Shown here in pieces: positions 32,869-43,150 of a DNA stretch of 64,000 nt; position 1 is the first letter of the stretch, and every line of letters starts with the position of its first letter. The DNA comes from JAZUCL01 sp045639125. Its GTDB lineage: Bacteria; Bacillota; Clostridia; Oscillospirales; QAMX01. Under the pieces are notes generated by a model. The model searched no databases, was not told the origin of the DNA, and worked only from the letters and a program-made list of their open reading frames with translations. The translations under genes and the position numbers were made by a program. Where the stretch lies: positions 1 through 64,000 of the forward strand of contig JAZUCL010000017.1 in assembly GCA_045639125.1 (NCBI GenBank). Reading direction: 5' to 3'.

Positions 32869-34203
32869 CTATACCAATCGAGTTTCAAGAGTAGACTTAA
32901 GTTCCTCATATCCGGGTTTGCCAAGAAGTGCAAACATATTCTTCTTATATGCCTCAACTCCGGGCTGATTAAATGGATTTACACCGAGAAGATAACCACT
33001 GAGTCCACATGCAATTTCGAAGAAATACATTAGATAACCCAAGTCTTTTTCACATATTTCGTCCATATTGATAACAATATTTGCAACACCTCCATCAACG
33101 TGGGCAAGGAGTGTGCCACTCATTGCACGATTGTTGATATATGAAAGAGAACGATCAGCAAGGAAGTTGAGTCCATCAATATTTGCTTCATCTGCCTTAA
33201 CAAAAAGTGAAGTTTTCGTTTTTTTAATGTTGACAACAGTTTCAAACATTATACGACTACCATCTTGGATAAACTGTCCAATAGAATGGAGGTCGGTAGT
33301 ATAGTCTACGCTTGCAGGGAAAATACCATTTCCATCCTTACCCTCACTCTCGCCGTAAAGTTGTTTCCACCACTCACTCATAAAGTGAAATGCAGGCTCA
33401 TAGCAGGCAAGAACTTCGACTATTTTACCTTCACGATATAAAGAATTTCTTGCAGCAGCATATTGCCATGCTATGTTGTCCATAGAGTCAACGTTGAGTT
33501 CCTCCATAGCACTATAAGCACCAGCCATAAGTTTATCAATATCAACTCCGCTAACTGCAATAGGCAAAAGCCCTACTGCGGTTAATACGGAAAAACGTCC
33601 ACCAATATCATCAGCAATTACAAAACTTTCATAGCCATTTGCATCGGCAAGTTTTTTCAATGCACCCCTTGCCTTGTCCGTTGTCACATATATACGATCT
33701 TTCGCACCCTCAACACCATACTTTTTTTCTATAAGTGTCTTAAACAGACGGAAAGCAATAGCAGACTCTGTTGTTGTACCTGATTTCGAAATGACATTTA
33801 CAGAGAAATCCCGCTCACCGATTATAGTTACAATTTCGTTAAGGTAGTCAGCACTTAAATTGTTACCTACAAAGAATATGTCGGGAGTGTCCTTTTTAAG
33901 GAGATTGTAGTTGGGTGACTTCAAAAATTCAATAACTGCACGAGCACCGAGATAAGAACCGCCGACACCGACAACAATAAGGACTTCACTATCACTCTTT
34001 ATCTTCTCGGCAACCACTTTAATACGTGCAAATTCTTCCTTATCATAGTTTTCAGGTAGTTTAAGCCAACCAAGAAAATCGTTTCCCTCGCCAGTTCCGT
34101 TTTTAAGTTTCTTAGCCGCTTCAAGCAATTCGGGTTCCATAGACAGAAGTTGCTTTTCTGAAATAAGTGTAGAGATGTTACGTAAATCAACAGAAATGCT
34201 CAT
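32869..34203 (-). CDS. pgi: Glucose-6-phosphate isomerase
   Basis: The 444-residue protein is of the shorter Firmicute type. It has two SIS domains, with VVGVGGSYLGARAVIEF, the SKSGTTTESA phosphate loop, a glutamate region around DGNGIFPASVDYTTDLHS and the C-terminal NPFNQPGVEAYKKNMF with the catalytic Lys. It interconverts glucose-6-phosphate and fructose-6-phosphate in glycolysis. Confidence 0.97.
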   Translation of the reverse strand: MSISVDLRNISTLISEKQLLSMEPELLEAAKKLKNGTGEGNDFLGWLKLPENYDKEEFARIKVVAEKIKSDSEVLIVVGVGGSYLGARAVIEFLKSPNYNLLKKDTPDIFFVGNNLSADYLNEIVTIIGERDFSVNVISKSGTTTESAIAFRLFKTLIEKKYGVEGAKDRIYVTTDKARGALKKLADANGYESFVIADDIGGRFSVLTAVGLLPIAVSGVDIDKLMAGAYSAMEELNVDSMDNIAWQYAAARNSLYREGKIVEVLACYEPAFHFMSEWWKQLYGESEGKDGNGIFPASVDYTTDLHSIGQFIQDGSRIMFETVVNIKKTKTSLFVKADEANIDGLNFLADRSLSYINNRAMSGTLLAHVDGGVANIVINMDEICEKDLGYLMYFFEIACGLSGYLLGVNPFNQPGVEAYKKNMFALLGKPGYEELKSTLETRLV

Positions 34204-34257
34204 GATTTATATTCTCCTTTACTATGTATGGTGCAGAAACTGCACCATAAATTCAAA

Positions 34258-35421
34258 TTATTTTGTTTTTACGTTATTTCGCATAAAAATCAAAGAGATA
34301 AAATCAAGGTATATATCCCCCACCGTTTTTTTCTCAATACCACTTGACGCAAGTAGCGGGAATTCTGTAAGTGTCTTTCCCTCAAGTGAGACAACGCATT
34401 TGCCAACAGTCTGTCCTTCATCAACAGGTGCTGTTAACTCCTCAACTCGCTCAACCGACATTTCCACTTTTGACAGTACACTTTTTTCAACAAGTACGGC
34501 AGGCACCTTACCTACAATAGGAGTAACCGTTTTTTCTTTTCCAAGTGTCACGGTAATTGGTAATAATGCCCCTTGAGAAATTTCAGGTGTATATAATGCA
34601 TATTTTGCAAATCCGTAATTTAGAAGTGCAGATGCATCGGAATTTCTGTTTGCAGAAGTGTCGGATTTCATAATAACCGCAATAAGTTCCATTCCGTCAC
34701 GCATGGCACTTGCAGATACACAATATCCTGCATTTGACGTAAAGCCTGTCTTTAAGCCTGTCGCACCGTTATAAAACCTTACAAGTTTATTCGTGTTTGA
34801 CAGTCCAAATGTACCATCACGTATAGTATCCATCCAAATAGTTGTATACTCACGAATCTTTTCATGAGAAAGAAGTTCACGTGACATAAGAGAAATGTCG
34901 TATGCACTTGTAACATGACCTTGTGCATCAAGACCAGTGCAGTTTACAAAGTTGGTATCATTCATCCCAAGTTCTTTAGCACGTGCATTCATCTTCGCTA
35001 CAAATGCATCTTCACTACCCGCAATATGCTCGCCAACCATAACGCACGCATCATTTGCAGAAGAAACAGCAATACATTTAATTGCCTCATGGAGTGACAT
35101 CTGTTCACCCGGTTCTAAAAACACTTGAGAACCACCCATACTTGCAGCATGTTCGGAAACTGTCAATAAAGTATCAAAACTTAACTGTCCATTTTCAATC
35201 GCCTCCATTGTAAGAAGCATAGTCATAACTTTTGTCACGCTTGCAGGGTTAAGTTGGGTATGGGAGTTTTTCTCATACAACACAGTTCCGCTTGCCCTCT
35301 CAACTAAAATCGCAGATGGTGCTTTTAGTGAAGGTGCGCCATCGGTATTTGTTGGTTCAACTGCCAACGCCCATGACATTAACAGTGCTACCGTCATAAT
35401 AAAAGCCAATATTTTTCTCAT
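34258..35421 (-). CDS. D-alanyl-D-alanine carboxypeptidase (PBP5/DacF type)
   Basis: The 387-residue protein has a signal peptide (1-20), the SxxK motif (Ser61-Val-Thr-Lys64), SxN (Ser121-Ala-Asn123 in AVSSAND), KTG (LKTGFTSNAG, about 225) and a C-terminal PBP5-C beta domain. It trims the terminal D-Ala from peptidoglycan stem peptides. In Bacillus, DacF acts in the forespore; which paralogue this is cannot be told. ATG after AGGGGG. Confidence 0.93.
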   Translation of the reverse strand: MRKILAFIMTVALLMSWALAVEPTNTDGAPSLKAPSAILVERASGTVLYEKNSHTQLNPASVTKVMTMLLTMEAIENGQLSFDTLLTVSEHAASMGGSQVFLEPGEQMSLHEAIKCIAVSSANDACVMVGEHIAGSEDAFVAKMNARAKELGMNDTNFVNCTGLDAQGHVTSAYDISLMSRELLSHEKIREYTTIWMDTIRDGTFGLSNTNKLVRFYNGATGLKTGFTSNAGYCVSASAMRDGMELIAVIMKSDTSANRNSDASALLNYGFAKYALYTPEISQGALLPITVTLGKEKTVTPIVGKVPAVLVEKSVLSKVEMSVERVEELTAPVDEGQTVGKCVVSLEGKTLTEFPLLASSGIEKKTVGDIYLDFISLIFMRNNVKTK

Positions 35422-35612
35422 AATATCCCCCTCTTTTACGAGGATAGTATGAGTGTTACGGCTAAATATTATTCCTTGTACAGAAATTGGTTTATATCAT
35501 ATATAAATATTGCTTAAAAATATATTGCCCAACAACCCTATTTATATTATAATATATAAAAACTAACTTGACAAGTAGGAACTTATTAACTTTCCTACGT
35601 TGGAGGATTACT

Positions 35613-36902
35613 ATGAGATATAGTTTCTATACATTAGGCTGTAAGGCAAATCAATTTGATACGCAAGCAATGGAGCAACTTGTTAATGCACGTGGGCACA
35701 GTGTATGTTCATTTGATGATGACTGGGACGTGTGTATTCTTAACACTTGCAGTGTTACGTCTACATCTGATAAAAAATCTCGTCAGGCTATTCGCCAAGC
35801 ACAGCGGAAAAATCCAAATGGGATTATTGCCGTATGCGGTTGCTATGCACAGATGTCCCACAAAGAAGTTGAGGCTCTTGGAGTAAATGTTGTCGGCGGT
35901 GCAGTTGGAAAAGAGGATTTTTTAGATTCAATTGAATCGTTTTTTGACAGCAGAAAACCTTCTGTAAATCACACTGTATTATCTCGTGGTATACCTTTTG
36001 AAATACTTGAACCCGGCTGTCTTTCAGGCAGAACTCGTGCTTTAATGAAAGTCCAAGACGGCTGTGACAACTATTGCACTTACTGTATAATCCCCTATTC
36101 TCGTGGTCATATTCGTTCAATGCCTATTGATACTGCGGTTGAACAGATAAAAAAACTAAAGAAAGATGGATATAAAGAAGTAATTATCACAGGTATTGAA
36201 ATTTCATCTTACGGACGTGATTTGATAAATACTCCAAGTCTTATTGACCTTTTGGAACGTATATCATACGAAGCAGACGATATGCGAATACGTCTCGGCT
36301 CACTTGAGCCGAGAACAGTAACTAATGAGTTTTGTAATAGGCTTGCCCCTCTAAAAAATATATGCCGTCACTTTCATTTGTCACTTCAAAGTGGCTGTGA
36401 CGAAACCCTTGCAAGAATGAAACGAAAATATAATACAGCACGTTATTTTGAATCGGTAACACTTTTGCGAGAATTCTTTCCAAATTGCAGTATTACTACC
36501 GATTTAATTGTAGGCTTTCCGGAGGAAACACAAGAAGAATTTGATAGCACATTGTCATTTATCAGAAAATGTAGTTTTTCTGCAATGCATATTTTCCCCT
36601 ATTCAATTAGAAAAAATACACCTGCGGCACGTATGCAACAACTTACTCGTACTATTAAAGAGTCCCGAGCAAAAATTGCCTCAACCATTGCTGCTAAAAT
36701 GCATACAGAATATCTTGATTCACAATTAGGCACTATCGTTTCCGTGTTGTTTGAAACTTCAAAAGATGGTTATTGGCACGGACATACAGACACATATATT
36801 GAAGTTATCGTTAAAACTGATTTACCACTACAAAATGAACTTCGCAATGTGCGTATAAATAGTGTTCTAAGCGGTCAACTTGTAGGTGAAATTGAAGAAT
36901 AG
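35613..36902 (+). CDS. mtaB: tRNA t6A37 methylthiotransferase MtaB
   Basis: The 429-residue protein has the MTTase N-terminal domain (LGCKANQFDTQ with its Cys, the ILNTCSVT and VCGCYAQ cysteines), the radical SAM motif CDNYCTYC and a TRAM domain at the C-terminus. The N-terminal signature is that of MtaB rather than MiaB or RimO. It converts t6A to ms2t6A at position 37 of ANN-decoding tRNAs. Start ATG at 35613 with GGAGG; the upstream in-frame TTG lacks a ribosome site. Confidence 0.93.
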   Translation: MRYSFYTLGCKANQFDTQAMEQLVNARGHSVCSFDDDWDVCILNTCSVTSTSDKKSRQAIRQAQRKNPNGIIAVCGCYAQMSHKEVEALGVNVVGGAVGKEDFLDSIESFFDSRKPSVNHTVLSRGIPFEILEPGCLSGRTRALMKVQDGCDNYCTYCIIPYSRGHIRSMPIDTAVEQIKKLKKDGYKEVIITGIEISSYGRDLINTPSLIDLLERISYEADDMRIRLGSLEPRTVTNEFCNRLAPLKNICRHFHLSLQSGCDETLARMKRKYNTARYFESVTLLREFFPNCSITTDLIVGFPEETQEEFDSTLSFIRKCSFSAMHIFPYSIRKNTPAARMQQLTRTIKESRAKIASTIAAKMHTEYLDSQLGTIVSVLFETSKDGYWHGHTDTYIEVIVKTDLPLQNELRNVRINSVLSGQLVGEIEE

Positions 36903-36905
36903 TTA

Positions 36906-36940
36906 TAAAGCGGAAATGCAATTTTAGCATTTCCGCTTTA
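36906..36940. terminator. Bidirectional terminator
   Basis: AAAGCGGAAATGC pairs with GCATTTCCGCTTT with a 7-base loop, between the convergent mtaB and pyridoxal kinase genes. Confidence 0.8.
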
Positions 36941-36947
36941 GTATCAA

Positions 36948-37760
36948 TTAAAACAATTGTGTAAGACATTCCTCAAACATAACTCCACAACGCTCACGTT
37001 CCTCATAACGCAAAGTATTCCTAATGCAAGTAGCAGTAAAATGAGAGGCAAACTTTGCACTGTCAATAAGTGATTTGTCATTCATAAGACCGCCAAGCAA
37101 TACACTTGCAAATATATCACCTGTACCTGAAAAATGCCCTTCTACTTTTTCTTCTGTATGAAAATAAATTTCGTTTCCGTCCCATACAGCAACTCCTACT
37201 TCTGTACCGCAAAATCCTACTCCGGTCAGTACAATTTTCGCCTTTGTATGTTCTCTAAGTGCATTGATTATTCTTATAATTTCCTCATGGGTATATGGTG
37301 CAAAATGATAATCGATACCACACATAGCACAAGCCTCTGTTACGTTAGGAACAATAACATCCGCCTTTTTACAAAGACGAAGCATCTGTGCTGGATATTC
37401 GTTTGTAAATTTGCTGTATAATTTACCGTTATCGCCCATTACAGGATCTACAAGACGAAGTACGTCTTTATCAAATGTATCAAAAATATCGCAAACCATG
37501 TCAATTTGTGCAATGCCTGAAAGGTATCCGGAATATACAGTCTGAAATTGTACACCAAGAGAGTGCCAATGACGAACAATTTGTACTATATCGTCAGATA
37601 AATCCCTAAAAGTAGGATTTGGAAATTCTGTATGTGCACTAAGCACGGCTGTCGGTACAGGACAGACCTCAATTCCCATAGACGAGAGAATTGGAATAGA
37701 TACTGTCAGCGAACATTTACCGACACATGACAAGTCATTTATCACCGCTGTACGTTTCAT
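36948..37760 (-). CDS. Pyridoxal/pyridoxamine kinase (PdxY/PdxK type)
   Basis: The 270-residue ribokinase-fold protein starts VINDLSCVGKCSLTVSIPIL, has the TVYSGYLSGIAQ and VDPVMGDNG segments and ends with the anion-hole motif FSGTGDIFASVLLGGL. It phosphorylates B6 vitamers in salvage. The start is well supported by CGGAGGG upstream. Confidence 0.9.
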   Translation of the reverse strand: MKRTAVINDLSCVGKCSLTVSIPILSSMGIEVCPVPTAVLSAHTEFPNPTFRDLSDDIVQIVRHWHSLGVQFQTVYSGYLSGIAQIDMVCDIFDTFDKDVLRLVDPVMGDNGKLYSKFTNEYPAQMLRLCKKADVIVPNVTEACAMCGIDYHFAPYTHEEIIRIINALREHTKAKIVLTGVGFCGTEVGVAVWDGNEIYFHTEEKVEGHFSGTGDIFASVLLGGLMNDKSLIDSAKFASHFTATCIRNTLRYEERERCGVMFEECLTQLF

Positions 37761-37987
37761 CGGTGTATATCCCTCCGAATTTCTAATGTGTATTCATTAC
37801 TTTTTATACTCTAACAGATTTTCCCTGAAATTTCAACAGGCATATTAGATTTTATTTAGGTTTTTTGTAAGTGTTACAATGATGTGTGAAACCTACACAG
37901 CAAAAACATACCGCAACTGTTTTTTATATTTACTTTTCATGAAACGTGTTGTATAATAATTGTATCTGTAAAGAAGGAGGCGTTATC

Positions 37988-39175
37988 GTGAAGAGAGTAT
38001 TATCATTATTGCTGTCTTTGGTTTTACTTATTACTCTACTTCCGCCTAAGAGTCTTGCCACAAATCAGGCGGTTAAGATGTCAAATGGTGAACCTATCAT
38101 ATTTACCGTTGCAAATGATGCTCTCCAAGAGTTAAAGTATTCAACTATTCCTATCGTTCGCAACAATAAATACTATATTCCCTACTCTCTTTTAACAAAC
38201 AATTTCAACGTCCGTTCATCTTACAGTTCCACAGACAAAATTTTATATCTGTCAAATATGCATGAAAATATCAAGTTTGATATAAATGCAGGTTGTGCAT
38301 ACGATAAGGACGGGAAAATCAACGAAACAGCAATTTTATCAAAAGGACAAGTATTTGTTCCTCTCGATTTTATCTGCCGTTACCTAAGTTTATCCTATGC
38401 ATATTTAGAGGACGGTCCGATTATCCGTATAAGAGATGAGAATTACCACTATCCCGATGTATTTTTAAGTGTACTGTTTGAATCACGAATAAAGGATATG
38501 CGTGAAGAGTTTTTGAAGAACTTCAAACTTCCTGAAACAGACAATCCCTCAACGCCTGATAAAGAACCTGCAACAATATACTTAACATTTGATGATGGTC
38601 CCAGTGAGTATACTTCACAAATTGTCGACGCACTTAAAAAATACAATTACAGTGCCACATTCTTCCTAATAGGTAATCGTTTGGCACAATATGAGGATAG
38701 TGTGCGTAAATTATACATCAACAAGAACACCGTTGCACTCCACAGTTACTCCCATTCAAAAGATAATTTTTACTCTTCCGGTGAAACTATGCTTTCTGAA
38801 CTTAACGATACAAACAAAATCCTACGGCAAATTTTGCAGACTGAGTCCCGTCTTGTACGTGTGCCATACGGCAGTGGCTCTGAAGAATTTTCTCCGGAAC
38901 TTCGCCATTCACTCATTGACAATGGTTATCGCTACTGGGATTGGACAATCCACGCAAACGATTTAAGCGACAAAACTTCCGCAAACAAAATTTATAACAA
39001 CATTACTTCTCAACTGTCAAAAAGCAAACGAGATACGGAAGTTATTTTGATGCACGAAACGAAGAGGACTGTAGAAATGCTTCCTCGTCTGTTAAAATAT
39101 CTGCGGGACAACGAGTATGAAGTGAAGATTATATCACCCCTTGATTCCCCAATTAACGTGCGAGGGGAAAAGTAA
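37988..39175 (+). CDS. Secreted polysaccharide deacetylase with copper-amine-oxidase-type N-terminal domain
   Basis: The 395-residue protein has a signal peptide (1-25), a stalk domain of the copper amine oxidase type (about 35-150) and a NodB domain (about 185-390) with TFDDGPSEYT (the catalytic Asp pair), the HSYSH metal motif, RVPYGSG, WDWTIHAND and ILMHE. It probably removes acetyl groups from peptidoglycan or another wall glycan. The start is GTG at 37988 with AAGGAGG upstream. It shares the N-terminal domain type with the lipase-like protein at 3.2-4.7 kb. Confidence 0.87.
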   Translation: MKRVLSLLLSLVLLITLLPPKSLATNQAVKMSNGEPIIFTVANDALQELKYSTIPIVRNNKYYIPYSLLTNNFNVRSSYSSTDKILYLSNMHENIKFDINAGCAYDKDGKINETAILSKGQVFVPLDFICRYLSLSYAYLEDGPIIRIRDENYHYPDVFLSVLFESRIKDMREEFLKNFKLPETDNPSTPDKEPATIYLTFDDGPSEYTSQIVDALKKYNYSATFFLIGNRLAQYEDSVRKLYINKNTVALHSYSHSKDNFYSSGETMLSELNDTNKILRQILQTESRLVRVPYGSGSEEFSPELRHSLIDNGYRYWDWTIHANDLSDKTSANKIYNNITSQLSKSKRDTEVILMHETKRTVEMLPRLLKYLRDNEYEVKIISPLDSPINVRGEK

Positions 39176-39179
39176 AATC

Positions 39180-39215
39180 ACAGGCATCTGACAATAATCA
39201 GATGCCTGTTTTTTC
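39180..39215. terminator. Bidirectional terminator
   Basis: ACAGGCATCTGA pairs with TCAGATGCCTGT with a 6-base loop, followed by TTTTTT. Confidence 0.85.
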
Positions 39216-39230
39216 GTCAATATACTCAAT

Positions 39231-40517
39231 CTACCGTAAAAACTTTTTCGCTACAACGTCATAGAGCCCTGAATCTTCTATACTCTCGCCACGCACTTCA
39301 GAATATACTATCATTTTTCCTGACATGAGTAATACAGCATTTTCACTATCTATGCTGTACGCAGGTACACCAAAAACATCATCATCTAAAGGAGTTATTT
39401 CTCTATCCTCCCCGATTGCAATAACAAGTTTATCAAATACAAATTTTGCAATTTTAGGTGATATAGTCATATAACACTCGGTAGCAATACGAGTATCGTC
39501 TGATAAAACTTCTAAGTAAGTATATTTCTTAGGGATTACCGGACTGCTTGTTGCCTTATATGATGTACTTGAAATATTTCCACTTACATTATCTAAATCG
39601 GAAACAGTAATTGCCAAAGTGTCATTAGGCAGCGTTTCAAGCGTACCGAGATTTGCAGAAATTGCAAGTTGTGCAAATAGTGACAGTGCCGCAAGAACTA
39701 TTGCAAATATAATAGTCAGTATCTGGGATTTTACTGTACTTTTCTTTGCTGCAATACGATAAATAAGAGCCACAATAAGTATAACTGCAAGAGTAACTCC
39801 CGCAAGGCGAATTGTTGCAGTATACTTTATAACTGCATCGGCAAGTATTGAAACAACCGCCATTACAACGGCAATTCCTTGAACACCGTAAAATATACCA
39901 CAGCGAAGGCGTGCTTTTGACAATGTCGGTGTAGGTAACGGATATTCAACGCTTAAATACCTACGCATTTTGAAAAACCAAGGGAATAGGTATCCGCACA
40001 TAGCAAGAAACGGTAGTATCAGCACAGGAAATATAGCAAGTGATAAAACGCCTGTATAAGTGTAAAGTCTTGATACATTAATATCAATTGATACAATTAA
40101 AGAAACTAAAAGCATTGACACCATAATAAAAAGTGTCATCCACTCTTTTTGCCATACAGTTTTATTTACAAGACAACTTTGTGCTATACCATCATCCTTT
40201 TGAGGAATGTCAGGCCCACTTACAGTTGAGTAAAAATAGTGGATTTTGTCATAACTTGCAGCATACTTAAAGCCACGTTTTGACCATGATTTTTTATAAT
40301 CGTAAATGCTTTTCTCTCTATCTTCGCCACCATCTAAAGTTGCAACATCTGCCCAGCAAACACATTTATAAGGCTTAACTTTGTGAAATTTAGCGGTAAA
40401 GCGTTCAAAAGATACAAGTTCCCAACCCTTCTCAGCCATTCTTTCCATATACGGAATCATTGCCTTGTAATCGAAAGGGAAAAATGCGAATAATACGGTC
40501 TTTGTTTTCTTCTCCAT
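39231..40517 (-). CDS. DUF2812 membrane protein
   Basis: The 428-residue protein begins with a DUF2812 domain (about 1-115; FAFFPFDYKAMIPYMERMAEKGWEL, then FKYAASYDKIHYFYS), followed by about six membrane helices (about 130-290) and an extracytoplasmic C-terminal domain of about 130 residues. DUF2812 genes usually neighbour a PadR regulator; none is seen here. The function is unknown. The C-terminal domain is longer than I would expect for the family. Confidence 0.75.
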   Translation of the reverse strand: MEKKTKTVLFAFFPFDYKAMIPYMERMAEKGWELVSFERFTAKFHKVKPYKCVCWADVATLDGGEDREKSIYDYKKSWSKRGFKYAASYDKIHYFYSTVSGPDIPQKDDGIAQSCLVNKTVWQKEWMTLFIMVSMLLVSLIVSIDINVSRLYTYTGVLSLAIFPVLILPFLAMCGYLFPWFFKMRRYLSVEYPLPTPTLSKARLRCGIFYGVQGIAVVMAVVSILADAVIKYTATIRLAGVTLAVILIVALIYRIAAKKSTVKSQILTIIFAIVLAALSLFAQLAISANLGTLETLPNDTLAITVSDLDNVSGNISSTSYKATSSPVIPKKYTYLEVLSDDTRIATECYMTISPKIAKFVFDKLVIAIGEDREITPLDDDVFGVPAYSIDSENAVLLMSGKMIVYSEVRGESIEDSGLYDVVAKKFLR

Positions 40518-40636
40518 AGTAAGAACCTTTCATCAAAAGTGGAGAGTGTATTATTTCTAACTTAGTAATAGTTTTCTATCAGTAAAATACTTAAAAACTA
40601 TGTTCCTTACGCATCATACTCCTATGATTCTCTTCA

Positions 40637-41950
40637 TTATTTCAAAAATAATTCAACAACAGGAACTATTTTATTGGGCTTTAGTGCAGGAATAAGAATA
40701 GAAACTGAGTTATCCTCTTTTTCTCTGTATTGTATTTCGGAGCCATCGTGTAAAAATTGTACATAATCAATCTTATCTGCAACATTCTCCATTTCTAACG
40801 CAGCAAAAGGATAGTCAATTAAGTGAATATACAATCTTTTACCATCATTGGACTGGGTAAGCAAAGTTCCGGGAGGTGCAACATATTCAGGAAGTGCTTT
40901 TGTGCAACCATACACAGATCTTCCATTATCAGACATCCACTGTCCAAAGACCTCTAATGCTTCATCAGCCCTATGATCAAAATTACCTCTTGATGTCGAG
41001 CCAACATTCATAATCAGATTTCCGCCACACGATACACTGTTAAGCAGAACTCTAATAAGCATCTCCGGGGTTTTCCAACTCATTTCATCACGGAAATATC
41101 CCCAAGAGCCGGAAAATGTGTGGCATGCTTCCCACGCCCACAACTCATCAGTGCCGGGGAATTTTGGCCAGTGGGAATTAAATGCCTGTTCTGGAGTCGT
41201 AATATCTTGATCGATACCTGTTCTATTATTGATGATGATGTCCGGATTTATTTCTCTAATCATCTTAATCAAGCCTTTTGCATCCCATGTTTCAGGAGTT
41301 GTCCACGGCATCCATTCTTTATAATCAGGAAGGGCGAACTTATTATACTCATTTCTAACAGAGTCTAAGGATGGATATGTAAAATCAAACCATATAATAT
41401 CTATTTTTCCATAATTTGTCATCAATTCTCTAACTTGATTATGAAGGTATTCTTTGTATTTATTCATATCTCGAGATTGATTCATTTCATACGCATTTTC
41501 TTCTGCACGTCTTGGATGGAAAAAGTCAATCTGATATTCGGGATGATGCCAGTCAATCAGCGAATAATATATACCAACTTTCAAACCGGCTTCTCTAAAC
41601 GCCTCGACATATTCCTTGATAAAATCTCTTTTTGCAGGTGTATTTGTTGATTTATATTCAGTATACGCAGAATCAAATAAGCAAAAGCCCTCATGATGTT
41701 TCGCTGTCATAACAGCATATTTCATTCCTGCCGCTTTTGCCTTTTGTGCCCATTCTTTTGCGTCAAATTTATCTGGATTAAAATACTTAAAATACTTATC
41801 ATACTGCTCCTCGCTGATCTTTTCTACTGACTTCACCCATTCATGACGTGCAGGCATTGAGTAAAGTCCAAAATGAATAAACATGCCAAAACGATCTTGC
41901 ATAAACCACGTCGTGTCACCGTCTGTTTTTTTTATCTTATAATCTAACAT
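40637..41950 (-). CDS. Alpha-L-fucosidase (GH29)
   Basis: The 437-residue protein has the GH29 barrel: FGMFIHFGLYSMPARHEW, AKHHEGFCLFDSAYTEY, and the nucleophile Asp in IDIIWFDFTYP, followed by the NNRTG segment. There is no signal peptide, so it acts in the cytoplasm on short fucosylated oligosaccharides taken up by transporters encoded elsewhere. Fucosidases fit an intestinal habitat. The gene stands alone. Confidence 0.9.
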   Translation of the reverse strand: MLDYKIKKTDGDTTWFMQDRFGMFIHFGLYSMPARHEWVKSVEKISEEQYDKYFKYFNPDKFDAKEWAQKAKAAGMKYAVMTAKHHEGFCLFDSAYTEYKSTNTPAKRDFIKEYVEAFREAGLKVGIYYSLIDWHHPEYQIDFFHPRRAEENAYEMNQSRDMNKYKEYLHNQVRELMTNYGKIDIIWFDFTYPSLDSVRNEYNKFALPDYKEWMPWTTPETWDAKGLIKMIREINPDIIINNRTGIDQDITTPEQAFNSHWPKFPGTDELWAWEACHTFSGSWGYFRDEMSWKTPEMLIRVLLNSVSCGGNLIMNVGSTSRGNFDHRADEALEVFGQWMSDNGRSVYGCTKALPEYVAPPGTLLTQSNDGKRLYIHLIDYPFAALEMENVADKIDYVQFLHDGSEIQYREKEDNSVSILIPALKPNKIVPVVELFLK

Positions 41951-42067
41951 TCTGATTCTTCCTTTCGTTTTTCTTTAACCTCTCATATTTTTATACACTA
42001 TTTTAGATGTATGTTGTATGCCTTATTACAACCCACGATTCTTCCGCAGATGTTTTGTAAATCGTTC

Positions 42068-42880
42068 CTATTCCTTTTCGATATGTACATCAAACTGCGG
42101 ATAAGGAATTGAAATATCGTTTTCCTTAAACGCTCTGTTGACCTGTTCTATAATATCAAAGTTAACATCCCAATAGTCTTCGCTGTTACACCATGCACGT
42201 GTTGTAAATTCTAATGCGTTATTTGTATGCTTCGACATACGGACAAATGGGGCAGGCTCCTTAAGTACTTTCTCGTGTGATTCCAAAACCTTCATAATAA
42301 CCAATTTTACTTTTTCCATATCAGAATCATAGGATGCAGAGAACACAAAATCAACTCTACGGAGTTGCTCATAAGAATAATTCTCTACAACAGCGTTGGT
42401 AAGCGTTCCGTTAGGAATGGTTATGTTTTTGTTGTCAACTGTTGTGAGACTTGTATACATAATAGTAATTTTTGTTACTTTTCCTTCTTCTCCTTGGGTG
42501 CTAATGTAATCACCGACACGGAAAGGCTTGAACACAAGAATAATAATTCCTCCTGCAAGGTTTCCAAGAGCACCTTGCAACGCAAGACCTATAGCAACAC
42601 CGCAAGAAGCAAGGGCTGTGATAAACGATGTTGTGGGGATTCCGAGAATCATCGCAATCGTGATGAAGATTACAATGTAAAGCGCAATTACTATAAAACT
42701 TGACAAAAATGACTGTACTCCCGGATCGACTTTTTTAATTTTGTCAGATGCAAGTACTCTCTTCTTAACAAACTTTACAATTTTGTGTCCGACAATCAAA
42801 ACAATAAGTGCGAAAATAATCTTTGTTCCTAAAGACATTGCCAAATCCAACAAAAAATCTAAAACTTTTTCTACATTCAT
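42068..42880 (-). CDS. Small-conductance mechanosensitive channel (MscS family)
   Basis: The 270-residue protein has three membrane helices (about 10-35, 50-75 and 78-110), the last with the Gly/Ala pore pattern ASCGVAIGLALQGALGNLAGGI, then the cytoplasmic beta domain (FRVGDYISTQGEEGKVTKI) and cage domain. It opens under membrane tension to release solutes during osmotic downshift. Confidence 0.94.
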   Translation of the reverse strand: MNVEKVLDFLLDLAMSLGTKIIFALIVLIVGHKIVKFVKKRVLASDKIKKVDPGVQSFLSSFIVIALYIVIFITIAMILGIPTTSFITALASCGVAIGLALQGALGNLAGGIIILVFKPFRVGDYISTQGEEGKVTKITIMYTSLTTVDNKNITIPNGTLTNAVVENYSYEQLRRVDFVFSASYDSDMEKVKLVIMKVLESHEKVLKEPAPFVRMSKHTNNALEFTTRAWCNSEDYWDVNFDIIEQVNRAFKENDISIPYPQFDVHIEKE

Positions 42881-43118
42881 AAAATTTCCCTCCGTATATT
42901 TGTTTTATATCAAAGTTATTGAAACCAATAATATCGGATAACATTACAAAAACTTAAATAATAATTTTCTTGTAAAACTGTTTTTTCACAAATGCCCAGA
43001 CAAAGCATACTTGCAAGTAAAACTCAGAAGTCAAAAAAACTTGCCCCATCAGTAGAAAGCCTCAGAGAACACATAAATCTTAGTGGATTATAACATAAAT
43101 ATAATTTCTATTCAAGTA

Positions 43119-43145
43119 AAAAACCTCGTTAAAACGAGGTTTTTA
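43119..43145 (-). terminator. Terminator of the alanine/glycine symporter gene
   Basis: AAAACCTCGTT pairs with AACGAGGTTTT just after the symporter stop, with a T run on the minus strand. The rest of the 42881-43118 interval holds nothing I can identify. Confidence 0.75.
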
Positions 43146-43150
43146 ATACA